Shown here: positions 18,135 to 27,164 of the stretch, piece after piece
Layout: every line of letters begins with the position of its first letter
How positions within the stretch are numbered: the first letter of the stretch is position 1
Assembly (NCBI GenBank): GCA_018385275.1
Contig: JAHAZM010000034.1
Location: forward strand, 1 to 59,607
Length of the DNA stretch: 59,607 nt
DNA from: Eubacteriales bacterium
Lineage (GTDB): Bacteria; Bacillota; Clostridia; Christensenellales; MB2-83
Direction: 5' to 3'
Notes under the pieces: model-generated
What the model saw: only the letters and a program-made list of their open reading frames with translations
The model's database searches: none
Told to the model about the DNA's origin: nothing
Translations under genes and position numbers: made by a program

Positions 18135-19318
18135 GACTCTCCTCCGCGAAGAGCCCGGAAAACGCTGCGCGCCGCCCGTTCTCCGGACGCCCAGGCCCAT
18201 TGGAGGTTGTATCCGCCGCAGTCTCCGTCAATATCCAGCATTTCGCCGGTCAGATAGATCCCGGCCCGGCGCGTGCTTTCCAGCGTTTCCGGATCGGCCG
18301 TGACCAGTCCGCCCGCCGTGACCTGCGCGTTCTCCCACGGCATTTTCCCGCTGACGGCGAAACGGTAATCCTTGATCGCCGACGTCAGCGCCGCCGCTTC
18401 TCCGTCGCTCAAGGACCCGCAGACCCGCCCGGCGACGATCAAACCCGCTTTTTTATACAACGCCAGAGCGATGCGGTTGTGAAACATACCCGCCAGGAAT
18501 CGGCTCAGCTCCCGACCGGCCAAAGCGCCGGCTCTCTCCCTCAACGCGTCGTATACCTCGTCCCAATTCCGCTCCGGCCGGAAATCGACGCTCACGTCGT
18601 CGTGCGCTTCGCTTCTGGACAGCGCAAAAACGACCGGCCCGGACACGCCGTAATCGGTGAAGAGGATCTCTCCCTCCGCCGTCAGACCGCCGCGAGTAAG
18701 TCGGACGTCGCGCCGCAGGCCCGACAGGGACCTCAGTCCCGGATCATCCGTTTTCAGCTGCACCAGCGAGCGGAAAACCGCCGGTTCGCCGTCTCCGGCC
18801 AGCACGTAGCTCGTGCCGTCGGTGCCGAAACGGGCGCCGCCGGCCTTGCCGCCGACAGCCAGGATGACTTTGCGCGCCGGGATCCCGTTGAGGACGAACG
18901 CGCCGTCGCGTCCTTCAACGCGCGTCACGGTCGTATCGGTCAGGATCGTCACGCCCCGGTCCTCCGCCGCGAAACGCAGGACGTCCACGACCGAGGAAGC
19001 CGTATCGCTCAACGGATAGACCCGTCCGCTCTCTTCCGTCTTGAGGACGAGTCCCAGTTCCGAAAAAAAGGCTTCCGTGTCGAAGCGGGAGACGATCGCC
19101 CAACCCGCGTCGGCAAACGCGCCGTGGTAGTTTTCCCGGCTCAGACGGGCGTTGGTCACGTTGCAGCGGCCCGAGCCCGTCACCAGCACCTTGCGCAGGA
19201 CGCGGTTTCCCCGCTCGAGCACGATGGTGCGCAGACCGAGCCGCGCGGCCGTGACGGCCGCGGTCAGTCCCGCGGCTCCGCCGCCGACGATCGCCAGATC
19301 ATAACTGCCGTTCACCAT
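18131..19318 (-). CDS. HI0933/BaiN-like flavoprotein (NAD(P)/FAD-dependent oxidoreductase)
   Basis: The N-terminal dinucleotide-binding motif LAIVGGGAAGLTAAVTAARL is followed by VLVTGSGRCNVTNA, the hallmark of the HI0933/YhiN family (COG2081). FTDYGVSGPVVFALS follows in the middle, and the C-terminal GEMLDIDGDCGGYNLQWAWA closes the FAD site. About 395 residues. Some relatives reduce bile-acid enoates (BaiN), but most are uncharacterised. I chose the ATG at 19318 because GGGAG lies five bases upstream; an ATG at 19330 and a GTG at 19333 also overlap the gtrA stop and remain possible. Confidence 0.87.
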   Translation of the reverse strand: MVNGSYDLAIVGGGAAGLTAAVTAARLGLRTIVLERGNRVLRKVLVTGSGRCNVTNARLSRENYHGAFADAGWAIVSRFDTEAFFSELGLVLKTEESGRVYPLSDTASSVVDVLRFAAEDRGVTILTDTTVTRVEGRDGAFVLNGIPARKVILAVGGKAGGARFGTDGTSYVLAGDGEPAVFRSLVQLKTDDPGLRSLSGLRRDVRLTRGGLTAEGEILFTDYGVSGPVVFALSRSEAHDDVSVDFRPERNWDEVYDALRERAGALAGRELSRFLAGMFHNRIALALYKKAGLIVAGRVCGSLSDGEAAALTSAIKDYRFAVSGKMPWENAQVTAGGLVTADPETLESTRRAGIYLTGEMLDIDGDCGGYNLQWAWASGERAARSVFRALRGGES

Positions 19319-19329
19319 GTACTCTCCCA

Positions 19330-19794
19330 TCACTTTTTAAACACAAGGAATTTGCTTCCCAGATAATTGATCGCCAGCGCCACGACCGTCGAAAGGATAT
19401 ACGCGGCGACCCGTCCGATCGGCGGCTCCAGCCACAGCAGCGTCGCCTGCGAGGCGACGTACGCTGCCAGACACAGCGCGAAAAACTTGATCGATTCGAC
19501 CAGCGGTTTGGTGTCGCCGCTCGAGAAAGTCCAGAATTTGTTGCAGATATAACTGTTCACGATACCGCAGGTATAGCCGATCGCGTAAGCCAGCGGATGG
19601 ATCGCGGTGTGCACCAGGATCGAATAGACGATCGTGGTGATGAGAAAGTTCAGCACGCCGACGATATTGAATTTAAGAAACTGGATCAGCGCGGCGACCG
19701 GCTTGCTGTCGGGTTTGACCCCGAACAGCCCGAAAAACCACGTCACGACGATCTCGATCAGCCTGTTCAGTTCTTCGATCGGATTGAACCTCAT
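19330..19794 (-). CDS. GtrA family membrane protein
   Basis: A 154-residue protein with four predicted membrane segments. The GtrA pattern is clear: FLKFNIVGVLNFLITTIVYSIL, YAIGYTCGIVNSYICNKFWTF, and AINYLGSKFLVFKK at the end. GtrA proteins are thought to flip polyprenyl-phosphate-linked sugars across the membrane. Its ATG shares one base with the stop of the giant glycosyltransferase gene (TGATG), a strong sign that it supplies the lipid-linked donor for that enzyme. The longer frame upstream is out of context and was dropped. Confidence 0.9.
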   Translation of the reverse strand: MRFNPIEELNRLIEIVVTWFFGLFGVKPDSKPVAALIQFLKFNIVGVLNFLITTIVYSILVHTAIHPLAYAIGYTCGIVNSYICNKFWTFSSGDTKPLVESIKFFALCLAAYVASQATLLWLEPPIGRVAAYILSTVVALAINYLGSKFLVFKK

Positions 19795-22700
19795 CAGAAT
19801 ACCCAGCTGCCCAGCCATTTCATGGCGGAAACGAATTGATCGGCCACCGACACGCCGGACCACATCGGATAGAACAGCAGTCCCAGCACCGCGGCCACGA
19901 CCAGCAGACAGACGACGACGCGGCGCATCTTCTTTTCTTTGTCGCTGTGCGTACCGAAGAGGTAATCCATCGCCGCCGCCGAGAACAGGATCAGGAAAGG
20001 CACCGTCGCGAAATAGTGATAAATGAACGTCGATCTCGGCACGAACACCCACGGGATGAACTGCGCGCCGATGGCGATGAGCAGGAACATGATTTTGCTG
20101 TTGAAACGACGCCGCTCGGCGGTCGAGACGTTCTCCGCCCCAGGCAGAGTCGGCCGGTCGATACAGCGGCGGTTGACGACGGCGCGCCGGAGCGCCATGC
20201 CCGTCATGACCAGTCCGCCCCACCATACCAGCGGATTGCCGAAAGCCGCGATCGTACCGCGCAGGCCCGCGTCGGACAACGGCTCCAGATAGTACCACAT
20301 CGGACGCAGCATCAGCGGCCAGGTGTACCAGCGCGAGCGATACGGATGCGTGTCGCCGGTCAGTCCCGAATGATAGCTCAGCATGCTCTTCTGGTTCTCC
20401 CAGACGGTGCGCAGATACCCGTAATGCTTATTATAAGGCACAAAATACGCGTAAGACGCCACGTAGATGCAGGCCGGTACGGCCACGAACGCGATCAGGC
20501 AGAATCCGACGGTAATCAGCAGGTTCTTCCGGAAAACCGCCGTAACGTGCTGATACTGGGCGCGGTTCGGACAATCCGGGCTGCGCAGCGCTTTTTTCGC
20601 CATGAGATACTCGTCGTAGCGCTTATACATCGTATAGAAGAAGATGACGGCCAGTCCCAGTCCTGCGTAGAGACAGATCCATTTGCTGGCCGCGCCGAGA
20701 CCGAAAGCCAACCCGCACAGGCCCAGCGGCACCAGCGTGCGCGACAGCTTCTGCTTGTAGAAGTTCATCGTATAGTATCGGTACATGAACAGATACATCA
20801 GGATGATGAACAGCACGCCGAACGAATCGATCGTCGCGATCCGGGTCTGCACGAAATGCATCCCGTCGAAGGTCATGAATCCCAGCGCCAGCGCCGCGAT
20901 CCACGTTTTCTTGAAAAGCTGCTTGGCGAACAGATAGATCAGCGGAAGCATCAGGATACCCGCCACGTTGCCGGCAAAACGCCAGCCGAACGGATTCATA
21001 CCGAAGAGTTTGATGCTCCACGCGATAAAGACCTTGCCCAGCGGCGGATGCGTCGTTTCATAGGTGGTCAGTCCGTTGGCAAACTCATAGCCGGTCCGGG
21101 CGTGATAGATCTCGTCGAAATACATCCCGTTATAGTAGCTCGGGCTCGACGGCACCGTGCTCTGCTCGTCGAAAAGGCAGACCGCGCTCTTTTCGCCCGT
21201 CGTCCGCGTCGCGGACGCCAGCGTGAACGCCCGCGGATTCTTCTCCGCGTCCACCGCCCCCAGCTCGATCAGAGAAAACCCGACGCTCTTGGTCTCCACT
21301 TTTACGTAGCGCATAGACGCGTTGACCGTGATATACTGCCAGTCGTACATACTGCCGTTGACGTAATTGACGGTTTCCTTTGTCGTCCAGTTTTCGCCGT
21401 CGTCCGACACGGAAACGGTGAATTTCCCCTCCCCGATCGAACCGACGTAGTAGAGGTACCGCACGTAAGTGCTCTCTCCCAGATCGCCCACCGCCGACTC
21501 CAGCGTGGACGGCTTCCACATCCGCTCCGGGAAATTCGTCGTGCCGAGATTGAGGAAGGAAATGACGGCGTAGAGCACCGTTACGACGGTCACGAGGATC
21601 CAGTCGGGCCGTTTCATATTGAAACGCGCCGGCCCCTCCTCGTCGGCGAGCCGCGCCGCGGGCGCTTCCTTCCACGCCCGGATCCGTTCCGGGATCCCGT
21701 CGGCGAAATCCACGACCCGTCCACGGATACAGATGTCATAAACAACGTAGCAGAAATACCCGAACCAGGCCAGATTGAACGCGGCGATGAAATTGGGCAG
21801 CACGTCGACAAGGCTGGCGTTGAAGGTCGTCATGATCCAGGTGCTGTAGAGAACCAGCCCCACGTTGACGAAAACGCCGACCGACATCAGGAAAAACACG
21901 AACAACAGCCGGCGGTCGCGGGTCGTGAGGAACGCGTACAGCGTCAGCAGCACGCCCACCACCAGATAACGCTCGTGCATTTTCGGCACCAGCATAAAGA
22001 TCGCCGCCACGATAAAGGCCGCCAGCACCGCCAGATTCTCTTTCTTTTTATGCTTGAAGTTCAGCAGGAACATCGGCACCATGATGACGAGGATGGCGAT
22101 GACGGAAAGCAGCCAGTACGGCATGCCCAGCGGGGTGGCGGAGACGCCGTTCCCGCCGAAAAACGCGTAGATATTGAACGCATTGAGCGTCAGATAGTTG
22201 TATTGTCCGATCGTCCCGGCGAATTTCTCAAAGATCCAGGTGGCCTTCTGCGTAAACGAGAACGTCGCAAAGTCAAAGCTGAAGAGGAAGATCACCGCGA
22301 TCATGGCCGCCAGCGCGATAGCCAGATTGAGGAAGAATTTCTTGAGGAACACGCGGTGCGTTTCCGGGTCGCGGCGCGCCGTCAGATATTCGTTGACCGT
22401 GCCGAAAAACAGGATCGGCCCCATGAAGAACATCTGCGGCTTAAGCAGCATCCCCAGCGTAAAGGTCACAAAAGCGGCAAGCTGCTTCTTTTCCGCCAGG
22501 AAATACACCATCAGCACCATGGCCAGCGCCACGATCGAGTCGATCTGTCCCCAGCCCGTGGACGTGATCCACATGGCCGGATTGAGGAAATAAGCCGCCG
22601 CGCCGATCGCGCCCATCCGCTCGCCGAGTTTTTTGACGCCGACGCGATAGACGAAAAGCGTGCCCAGCACGTCGGCGATGACCGCCGGCGTCACCAGCAG

Positions 22701-23702
22701 GATCGCCGTACCCGTCGAATTGGTCCCGAACCCGAGCCACGATTTCAGCAGCCCGATCGGCCAGAGCAGCAGGATATACAGCGGGGGATAATCGCAGAAG
22801 GTCGAGGCGTAGAAATGCGCCGGCCCTTTCTCGAAAACCGTCGTCGCCCAGCCCTGAAAACAACTGTAGAAGTCCGTCGAATAGAAAGGGATCTCCTTGA
22901 AAGACCACGCCCTCAGCACGGCGCCGGCCGCCAGGATAATCAGCAGCGCCGGCGTGAAACGCGGCCGATGCGCCTTGGGATCGCCCAACTGCGCCGCGGT
23001 CTTTTTGGAATACACGCCGAAGTAGTACAGCGCGACGGATCCGGCGATGAAGATCGCCGTGGCCCATTTGACCATCTGATAGCCGTCGACTTTTTTCTGC
23101 TCCTCGGTTTTTTCGGTTTCGGGTTTGGTTTCTTTTTTATTGTAGTTGGCCAGACTCTGCGCCGTCGCGCCGCCGGGTACCGAACCGACGGCCTCCATGG
23201 TCACGTCGTCGAAATACGCCGTTCCCGAGGTCAGTCCTCCGTAATAGCCGAGACGAAGCGCCACGATCACTTCTTTCGTGTCCGCGTCGGTCTTTCCGTA
23301 AAACTCCACGTACCGCCAGTCGCTGTCTCCCGTGACGTAATCCGAACAGGCCCACGTCTCCAGCGCCGACAGGTTCGCGCCCGTTCCGACGACGCCCTCC
23401 GTCTTGATATAAGCGGAAATGCGATAGAGGGTATTGGGCCGCACGGAAACCAGTTTCTCGTAGCGCGCGTCGTTTTCTCCCGTGCTGACGATACAGGCCG
23501 CGTTTCCTCCCGTCCGGCCGCCCGCGACGCAAAAGCTCGTGACGCCCGTATCGTTGTAAACGCCCTCGACCCAGCCGCTCACTTTGCCGTCGTCGACGGC
23601 GTCAAAGCCCGGGTTGGGCAGCAAATTGGTCGCGGCTGCCGCCGTCACGCTCATCAGGACCAGGAGCGTCAGCGCCAACCATGCCGTCAAGATTTTTTTC
23701 AT
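19794..23702 (-). CDS. Giant bipartite GT-C glycosyltransferase (Gpi18-like + PMT-like) with lectin-like domains
   Basis: A 1302-residue polytopic protein. Order: signal peptide (1-24); a carbohydrate-binding-like beta-sandwich (about 25-190, NLLPNPGFDAVDDGKVSGW to FDDVTMEAVG); a charged linker; then a first GT-C module (about 210-640) with the YPPLY motif near residue 305, as in Gpi18-like mannosyltransferases. A discoidin-like domain (about 715-830, VSVSDDGENWTTKE) follows, then a second GT-C module of the protein O-mannosyltransferase type. That module has FDEIYHA near 860 and HPPLGK near 887, which include the acidic catalytic residues. It should transfer sugars from polyprenyl phosphate carriers to protein or surface glycan outside the membrane. 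GGAGGG precedes the ATG. It is translationally coupled to gtrA. Confidence 0.87.
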   Translation of the reverse strand: MKKILTAWLALTLLVLMSVTAAAATNLLPNPGFDAVDDGKVSGWVEGVYNDTGVTSFCVAGGRTGGNAACIVSTGENDARYEKLVSVRPNTLYRISAYIKTEGVVGTGANLSALETWACSDYVTGDSDWRYVEFYGKTDADTKEVIVALRLGYYGGLTSGTAYFDDVTMEAVGSVPGGATAQSLANYNKKETKPETEKTEEQKKVDGYQMVKWATAIFIAGSVALYYFGVYSKKTAAQLGDPKAHRPRFTPALLIILAAGAVLRAWSFKEIPFYSTDFYSCFQGWATTVFEKGPAHFYASTFCDYPPLYILLLWPIGLLKSWLGFGTNSTGTAILLVTPAVIADVLGTLFVYRVGVKKLGERMGAIGAAAYFLNPAMWITSTGWGQIDSIVALAMVLMVYFLAEKKQLAAFVTFTLGMLLKPQMFFMGPILFFGTVNEYLTARRDPETHRVFLKKFFLNLAIALAAMIAVIFLFSFDFATFSFTQKATWIFEKFAGTIGQYNYLTLNAFNIYAFFGGNGVSATPLGMPYWLLSVIAILVIMVPMFLLNFKHKKKENLAVLAAFIVAAIFMLVPKMHERYLVVGVLLTLYAFLTTRDRRLLFVFFLMSVGVFVNVGLVLYSTWIMTTFNASLVDVLPNFIAAFNLAWFGYFCYVVYDICIRGRVVDFADGIPERIRAWKEAPAARLADEEGPARFNMKRPDWILVTVVTVLYAVISFLNLGTTNFPERMWKPSTLESAVGDLGESTYVRYLYYVGSIGEGKFTVSVSDDGENWTTKETVNYVNGSMYDWQYITVNASMRYVKVETKSVGFSLIELGAVDAEKNPRAFTLASATRTTGEKSAVCLFDEQSTVPSSPSYYNGMYFDEIYHARTGYEFANGLTTYETTHPPLGKVFIAWSIKLFGMNPFGWRFAGNVAGILMLPLIYLFAKQLFKKTWIAALALGFMTFDGMHFVQTRIATIDSFGVLFIILMYLFMYRYYTMNFYKQKLSRTLVPLGLCGLAFGLGAASKWICLYAGLGLAVIFFYTMYKRYDEYLMAKKALRSPDCPNRAQYQHVTAVFRKNLLITVGFCLIAFVAVPACIYVASYAYFVPYNKHYGYLRTVWENQKSMLSYHSGLTGDTHPYRSRWYTWPLMLRPMWYYLEPLSDAGLRGTIAAFGNPLVWWGGLVMTGMALRRAVVNRRCIDRPTLPGAENVSTAERRRFNSKIMFLLIAIGAQFIPWVFVPRSTFIYHYFATVPFLILFSAAAMDYLFGTHSDKEKKMRRVVVCLLVVAAVLGLLFYPMWSGVSVADQFVSAMKWLGSWVF

Positions 23703-23728
23703 CCTATTTTCCCTCCACCGTCGTCGCG

Positions 23729-24103
23729 TCAGATATTCCTCATATCGAACGCGTTTTCTATATAACGGATCCTTTCGCGGCCGTCGGTCAGATAGACCTC
23801 CGCCACGTCGAAAAGCATCACCGAGTCGTACAAACCGTTGGCCGCGGCATACGCGCGCGCCGCTGAAACGATGCGCCGCCGCTTGGCCGCCGTGACCGCC
23901 TCGCCCGGCGTTCCGTATCCGACTCCGCTGCGGGCCTTGACCTCGACAAAGCGCACTTCTCCGTCCCGCACCGCCACGATATCCACTTCTCCGCTCCGCA
24001 CACGAAAGTTGCGCGCCGTCACGGAAAACCCGCGTCCGGTCAGATACGCGCAGACCGCGTCTTCTCCGATCTTGCCTCGGATCGCTTTTTCGTTTTTCTC
24101 CAA
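23729..24103 (-). CDS. YraN family endonuclease-like protein
   Basis: A 124-residue UPF0102/YraN protein with a restriction-endonuclease-like fold. Motifs are GKIGEDAVCAYLTGRGF, then RVRSGEVDIVAVRDGEVRFVEVKAR, which contains the E-x-D...E-x-K catalytic-type residues. Family members are of uncertain function, sometimes linked to DNA uptake or processing. Start chosen as TTG at 24103, preceded by AAGGA; no ATG fits the conserved N-terminus. It begins two bases after the lipoprotein stop and lies just downstream of rnhB and rbgA, a common Firmicute neighbourhood (rbgA-rnhB-yraN). Confidence 0.88.
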   Translation of the reverse strand: MEKNEKAIRGKIGEDAVCAYLTGRGFSVTARNFRVRSGEVDIVAVRDGEVRFVEVKARSGVGYGTPGEAVTAAKRRRIVSAARAYAAANGLYDSVMLFDVAEVYLTDGRERIRYIENAFDMRNI

Positions 24104-24105
24104 CC

Positions 24106-24483
24106 CTATCCTTCTCTCGTCAGCGTGAAAGTCTTCTCGCGCCAGATTTCTCCCTCGGCGATCGTCGTATTGAACAGCCAGCGGATCGTCACGCTGCCGC
24201 CGTCCTGTTCGACGGTATACTGACCGCCCTCGAACGGGCAGTAACCGTCGTCTCCTCCGCCGCATTCGCCCAGCAGGATCTTTTCCCCGTTCACGACCTG
24301 ACTCGCTTCCGCCCCGCTGCCGACGAGGAATTGCCACTCGCGAATGACGAGCTTCCCATACCCGTCGGAAAGCGGGATCTCGATCACCGTACGGTATTCC
24401 CGTCCCGGCAGACAGCCCGCCAGACTCAGCGTCAGCACGGCGAGCAGCAGGAGCGCCGCCGTTTTCTTCATTGTTCTCTTCAT
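24106..24483 (-). CDS. Small putative lipoprotein
   Basis: A 125-residue protein with a lipoprotein signal, AALLLLAVLTLSLAGC (lipobox LAGC at about residues 20-23), followed by ~100 residues rich in beta-strand, including YRTVIEIPLSDGYGKLVIREW and DGGSVTIRWLF. No family recognised. Start at ATG 24483, with AGGAGG upstream and a four-base overlap with the rnhB stop; the longer frame upstream is a shadow of rnhB. Probably an envelope protein inserted into the rbgA-rnhB-yraN cluster. Confidence 0.75.
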   Translation of the reverse strand: MKRTMKKTAALLLLAVLTLSLAGCLPGREYRTVIEIPLSDGYGKLVIREWQFLVGSGAEASQVVNGEKILLGECGGGDDGYCPFEGGQYTVEQDGGSVTIRWLFNTTIAEGEIWREKTFTLTREG

Positions 24484-25097
24484 CGCTCGTCCTCCTTCAC
24501 GAAATGCCCGATGAACGACCGTCTGTGGATCGGACACGGGCCCAGTTCGCGCAGCGCGGCGATGTGCGCGGCGCTGCCGTAGCCTTTATTGGAGGCAAAT
24601 CCGTAGCCCGGATAAATCTCGTCCCAGCGGCACATGAGCCTGTCCCGGGTGACCTTGGCCACGATAGAAGCCGCCGCGATCGAATAGGACAGCGCGTCGC
24701 CCTTGACGATCGGCGTCTGGGGAACAGCAAGCCCCTCGAGGCGCACCGCGTCAATGAGCACGTGCTCCGGCGCGACGCTCAAGCCCTCGAGCGCCCGGCG
24801 CATCGCCAGCTTGGTGGCGTTGAGGATGTTGATCTCGTCGATGGTTTTTTCATCGACGAGCGCCACCGACCAGGCCACAGCCCGGCCGATGATCTCTTCA
24901 TACAGTTTTTCTCTCTTTTTAGGCGAAACCTTCTTCGAGTCGTCCACGCCGTCGATCAGCCCGTCGGTCAGCGGCAGGATGACGGCCGCCGCCGCGACCG
25001 GTCCGGCCAACGGCCCGCGCCCCACCTCGTCCATTCCGGCGATGAGCGTGAATCCCCGGGCCAGAAGCGGTCTTTCGTAAGCCAACGGATCCGTCAT
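24480..25097 (-). CDS. rnhB: Ribonuclease HII
   Basis: Removes ribonucleotides embedded in DNA and degrades RNA-DNA hybrids. The 205-residue protein has the RNase HII signature IAGMDEVGRGPLAGPVAAAA with the first catalytic Asp-Glu pair, then DSKKVSPKKRE, a later Asp in HVLIDAV, and IVAKVTRDRLM. Start set at ATG 25097, overlapping the rbgA stop (ATGA), and the protein from that point aligns with the full family length. The 3' end overlaps the lipoprotein start. Confidence 0.95.
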   Translation of the reverse strand: MTDPLAYERPLLARGFTLIAGMDEVGRGPLAGPVAAAAVILPLTDGLIDGVDDSKKVSPKKREKLYEEIIGRAVAWSVALVDEKTIDEINILNATKLAMRRALEGLSVAPEHVLIDAVRLEGLAVPQTPIVKGDALSYSIAAASIVAKVTRDRLMCRWDEIYPGYGFASNKGYGSAAHIAALRELGPCPIHRRSFIGHFVKEDER

Positions 25098-25936
25098 GGC
25101 AGTTCCTCCAGCGTGATGCGCCCCAGTTTCCCGGCGCGGTATTCGTCGAAAATCACGCGCGCCGCCCGCTCCCGGTCCTCGACGCCGCCGCTGCGGATCC
25201 AACCGCGTTTGCGGCAGATCCGTCCGATCAGCTCGTCGGCCGGCCCGTTCTCATCCTCCAGTTTATACCGCGCCGCCAGCGCGCCCGGCGCCGTCGTGCG
25301 GATCGTATCGGCAAACAGCGTCAGCAGCTCCTGCAGATCGAGAATATCGTCGCGGACCGCGCCGGTAAAGGCCAGCAGCAGTCCGTCGGTCCGGCTACGG
25401 ATCTTCGGCGGCAGGATGCCCGGCGTGTCCAGCAGTTCCAGATACCGGTCTGCGCGGATCCATTGCTTGGCTCTGGTCACTCCCGGCATATCGCCGGTCT
25501 TGGCCCGCGCCGCGCCGGCGGCGGTATTGGTAAAGGTGGATTTCCCCGCGTTGGGGATCCCCACTACCATGGCTCTGACCGTCATGGTCATCCCTTTCTC
25601 CGCTTTGGCGGCGATCCGCTCCGCCATGACGTTCCGTACCGCCGCGCAGACCCGCGCCACGTCCTTGGCCTGCGAAGCGTTCCCGGCCAGCACCGCGTCG
25701 TATTCCGGCGCGAAGCGTTCTTTCCACCGGGCGGTCCGGTCCGGATCGGCCAGATCCGCCTTGTTCAGCATCAGGACTCTCTTTTTCCCTTTGAACAGAT
25801 CGTATACCGTATCGTTCCGGCTGGCGGACGGAACGCGCGCGTCGACCAGCTCGATGACGCAGTCAACGAGCCTGACGTTCTCTTCCATCATGCGCCGGGT
25901 CTTGGTCATATGTCCCGGGTACCACTGGATCTCCAT
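25094..25936 (-). CDS. rbgA: Ribosome biogenesis GTPase RbgA (YlqF)
   Basis: Circularly permuted GTPase required for late 50S assembly. The order is G4 (LNKADLAD, about residue 58), G1 (GIPNAGKSTFTN, about 120) and G3 (LDTPGILPPK, about 165), typical of YlqF/YawG GTPases. A C-terminal ANTAR-like RNA-binding region follows. Start at ATG 25936 (MEIQWYPGHMTKT), preceded by GAGGTGG and matching the family's N-terminus; an in-frame ATG twelve bases upstream is also present. It is the first gene of the long minus-strand run, with a -10 TATAAT upstream. Confidence 0.94.
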   Translation of the reverse strand: MEIQWYPGHMTKTRRMMEENVRLVDCVIELVDARVPSASRNDTVYDLFKGKKRVLMLNKADLADPDRTARWKERFAPEYDAVLAGNASQAKDVARVCAAVRNVMAERIAAKAEKGMTMTVRAMVVGIPNAGKSTFTNTAAGAARAKTGDMPGVTRAKQWIRADRYLELLDTPGILPPKIRSRTDGLLLAFTGAVRDDILDLQELLTLFADTIRTTAPGALAARYKLEDENGPADELIGRICRKRGWIRSGGVEDRERAARVIFDEYRAGKLGRITLEELP

Positions 25937-25965
25937 GGGCCACCTCATGCTAAATATGTTTTTAT

Positions 25966-25994
25966 ATTATAACCTGTTTTGCCGTAAAAATAAA
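25966..25994 (-). promoter_or_regulatory. Promoter of the rbgA gene run
   Basis: Minus strand: weak -35 TTTATT (25989-25994), 17 bases, perfect -10 TATAAT (25966-25971). The AT-rich gap 25937-26119 holds this promoter and the divergent rluD promoter. Confidence 0.55.
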
Positions 25995-26052
25995 GTGTTT
26001 TTTCTCATTCTCTTCCTTTTTCCCGAAATATGCCGTTTCCAAAAAAATCATT

Positions 26053-26080
26053 TTGTTTTTCCGGAAAAGTATGTTAGAAT
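26053..26080 (+). promoter_or_regulatory. rluD promoter
   Basis: TTGTTT (26053-26058), 16 bases, TAGAAT (26075-26080); divergent from the rbgA promoter. Confidence 0.55.
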
Positions 26081-26119
26081 GCTCATATATTCATTTCATT
26101 CGAAAAACGGAGCGATCGC

Positions 26120-27049
26120 ATGGAATACCTGAGCTTTACCGCGGAAAAAGACTACGCCCGGGCCGACGTGGCCGTGACGGAGCTGACCGGCGGACGCCTG
26201 TCGCGTTCGGCGGCGGCCGAGCGGATCAAAAGCGGCGACGTGACCGTCGACGGCAAACCCGTCAAGCCCGGCCGTCCCATCCGGGCCGGCGAGGTCGTCG
26301 ACGTCGAGATCCCCGAGCCCGTCGTCCTGACCGACGCGGAACCGGAAGATATCCCGCTCGACGTCGTTTTCGAGGACGCCGACGTCATCGTCGTCAATAA
26401 ACCCCGCGGCCTGACCGTCCACCCCGCGCCCGGCAACGAGCGCGGCACGCTGGTCAACGCCCTGCTCTTTCACTGTCGTGATCTCAGCGGGATCAACGGC
26501 ACGCTGCGTCCCGGCATCGTCCACCGCATCGACAAAGACACGACGGGCCTGCTTATCGTCGCCAAAAACGACGAGGCGCACCGCAGTCTGGCCGACCAGA
26601 TCCGCCGCAAGGAATGTTCGCGCGTATATTTGGCCGTCGTCGAGGGAAATATCCGGGAGGACTCCGGCGTCGTCGACGCCCCGATCGCCCGCGACCCCCG
26701 CGACCGCAAACGCATGGCCGTCGTTCCCGGCGGCCGGGATGCGCGCACGCATTACGAAGTGCTGGAACGCTTCGGCCGGGCCACTCTGGTGCGCTGCCGG
26801 CTGGAGACCGGCCGCACCCATCAGATCCGCGTGCATATGAAACATCTGGGCCATCCCCTGCTGGGCGATCCCGTTTACGGCAGCCGTCGTCCCCTGCCCG
26901 AAGCGCACGTTCTGAGCGGACAGGCGCTGCACGCCGTTTCCCTGACCTTCACGCACCCGCGGGACGGCCGCCGCGTTACCGTAACGGCGCCGCCGGACCC
27001 GGAAATGGAGAGCCTCCTCGCCCTCCTGCGCGCCCGCGCCTCCGTCTGA
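26120..27049 (+). CDS. RluA/RluD family 23S rRNA pseudouridine synthase
   Basis: Isomerises uridine to pseudouridine in rRNA, probably in helix 69 or a similar site of 23S rRNA. The 309-residue protein has an N-terminal S4 RNA-binding domain (RLSRSAAAERIKSGDVTVDG), followed by VVNKPRGLTVHPA and the catalytic motif GIVHRIDKDTTGLLIVAKN with the active-site Asp at about residue 139. ETGRTHQIRVHMKHLGHPLLGDPVYG is also present. This domain order fits RluD/YlyB. Monocistronic on the + strand; prfC has its own promoter. Confidence 0.94.
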   Translation: MEYLSFTAEKDYARADVAVTELTGGRLSRSAAAERIKSGDVTVDGKPVKPGRPIRAGEVVDVEIPEPVVLTDAEPEDIPLDVVFEDADVIVVNKPRGLTVHPAPGNERGTLVNALLFHCRDLSGINGTLRPGIVHRIDKDTTGLLIVAKNDEAHRSLADQIRRKECSRVYLAVVEGNIREDSGVVDAPIARDPRDRKRMAVVPGGRDARTHYEVLERFGRATLVRCRLETGRTHQIRVHMKHLGHPLLGDPVYGSRRPLPEAHVLSGQALHAVSLTFTHPRDGRRVTVTAPPDPEMESLLALLRARASV

Positions 27050-27101
27050 TTTCCTCCTTTTCCCGCTCTTCCGCCCGTCCGACGGTCCTGTAAAAATATG
27101 A

Positions 27102-27130
27102 TTGACGGATACGGCTGTTGCAAGTAAAAT
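27102..27130 (+). promoter_or_regulatory. prfC promoter
   Basis: TTGACG (27102-27107), 17 bases, TAAAAT (27125-27130). An apparent in-frame TTG start at 27102 is this -35 box and so is not the translation start. Confidence 0.78.
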
Positions 27131-27164
27131 TATTAAGTTAAAAATTCACGAAAGAAGATCGACT

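Noticed and set aside
19836..23765. 1309-residue open frame antisense to the giant glycosyltransferase
   Set aside because: A shadow of a GC-rich gene. The translation is rich in Arg, His, Asp and Val with no family features, and the same effect recurs opposite other long genes (14094-17288, 42147-45395, 5308-7629, 28960-30729).
27102..27164. TTG start for prfC
   Set aside because: The TTG is part of the -35 box of a TTGACG-17-TAAAAT promoter; RF3 proteins begin near the ATG at 27165.
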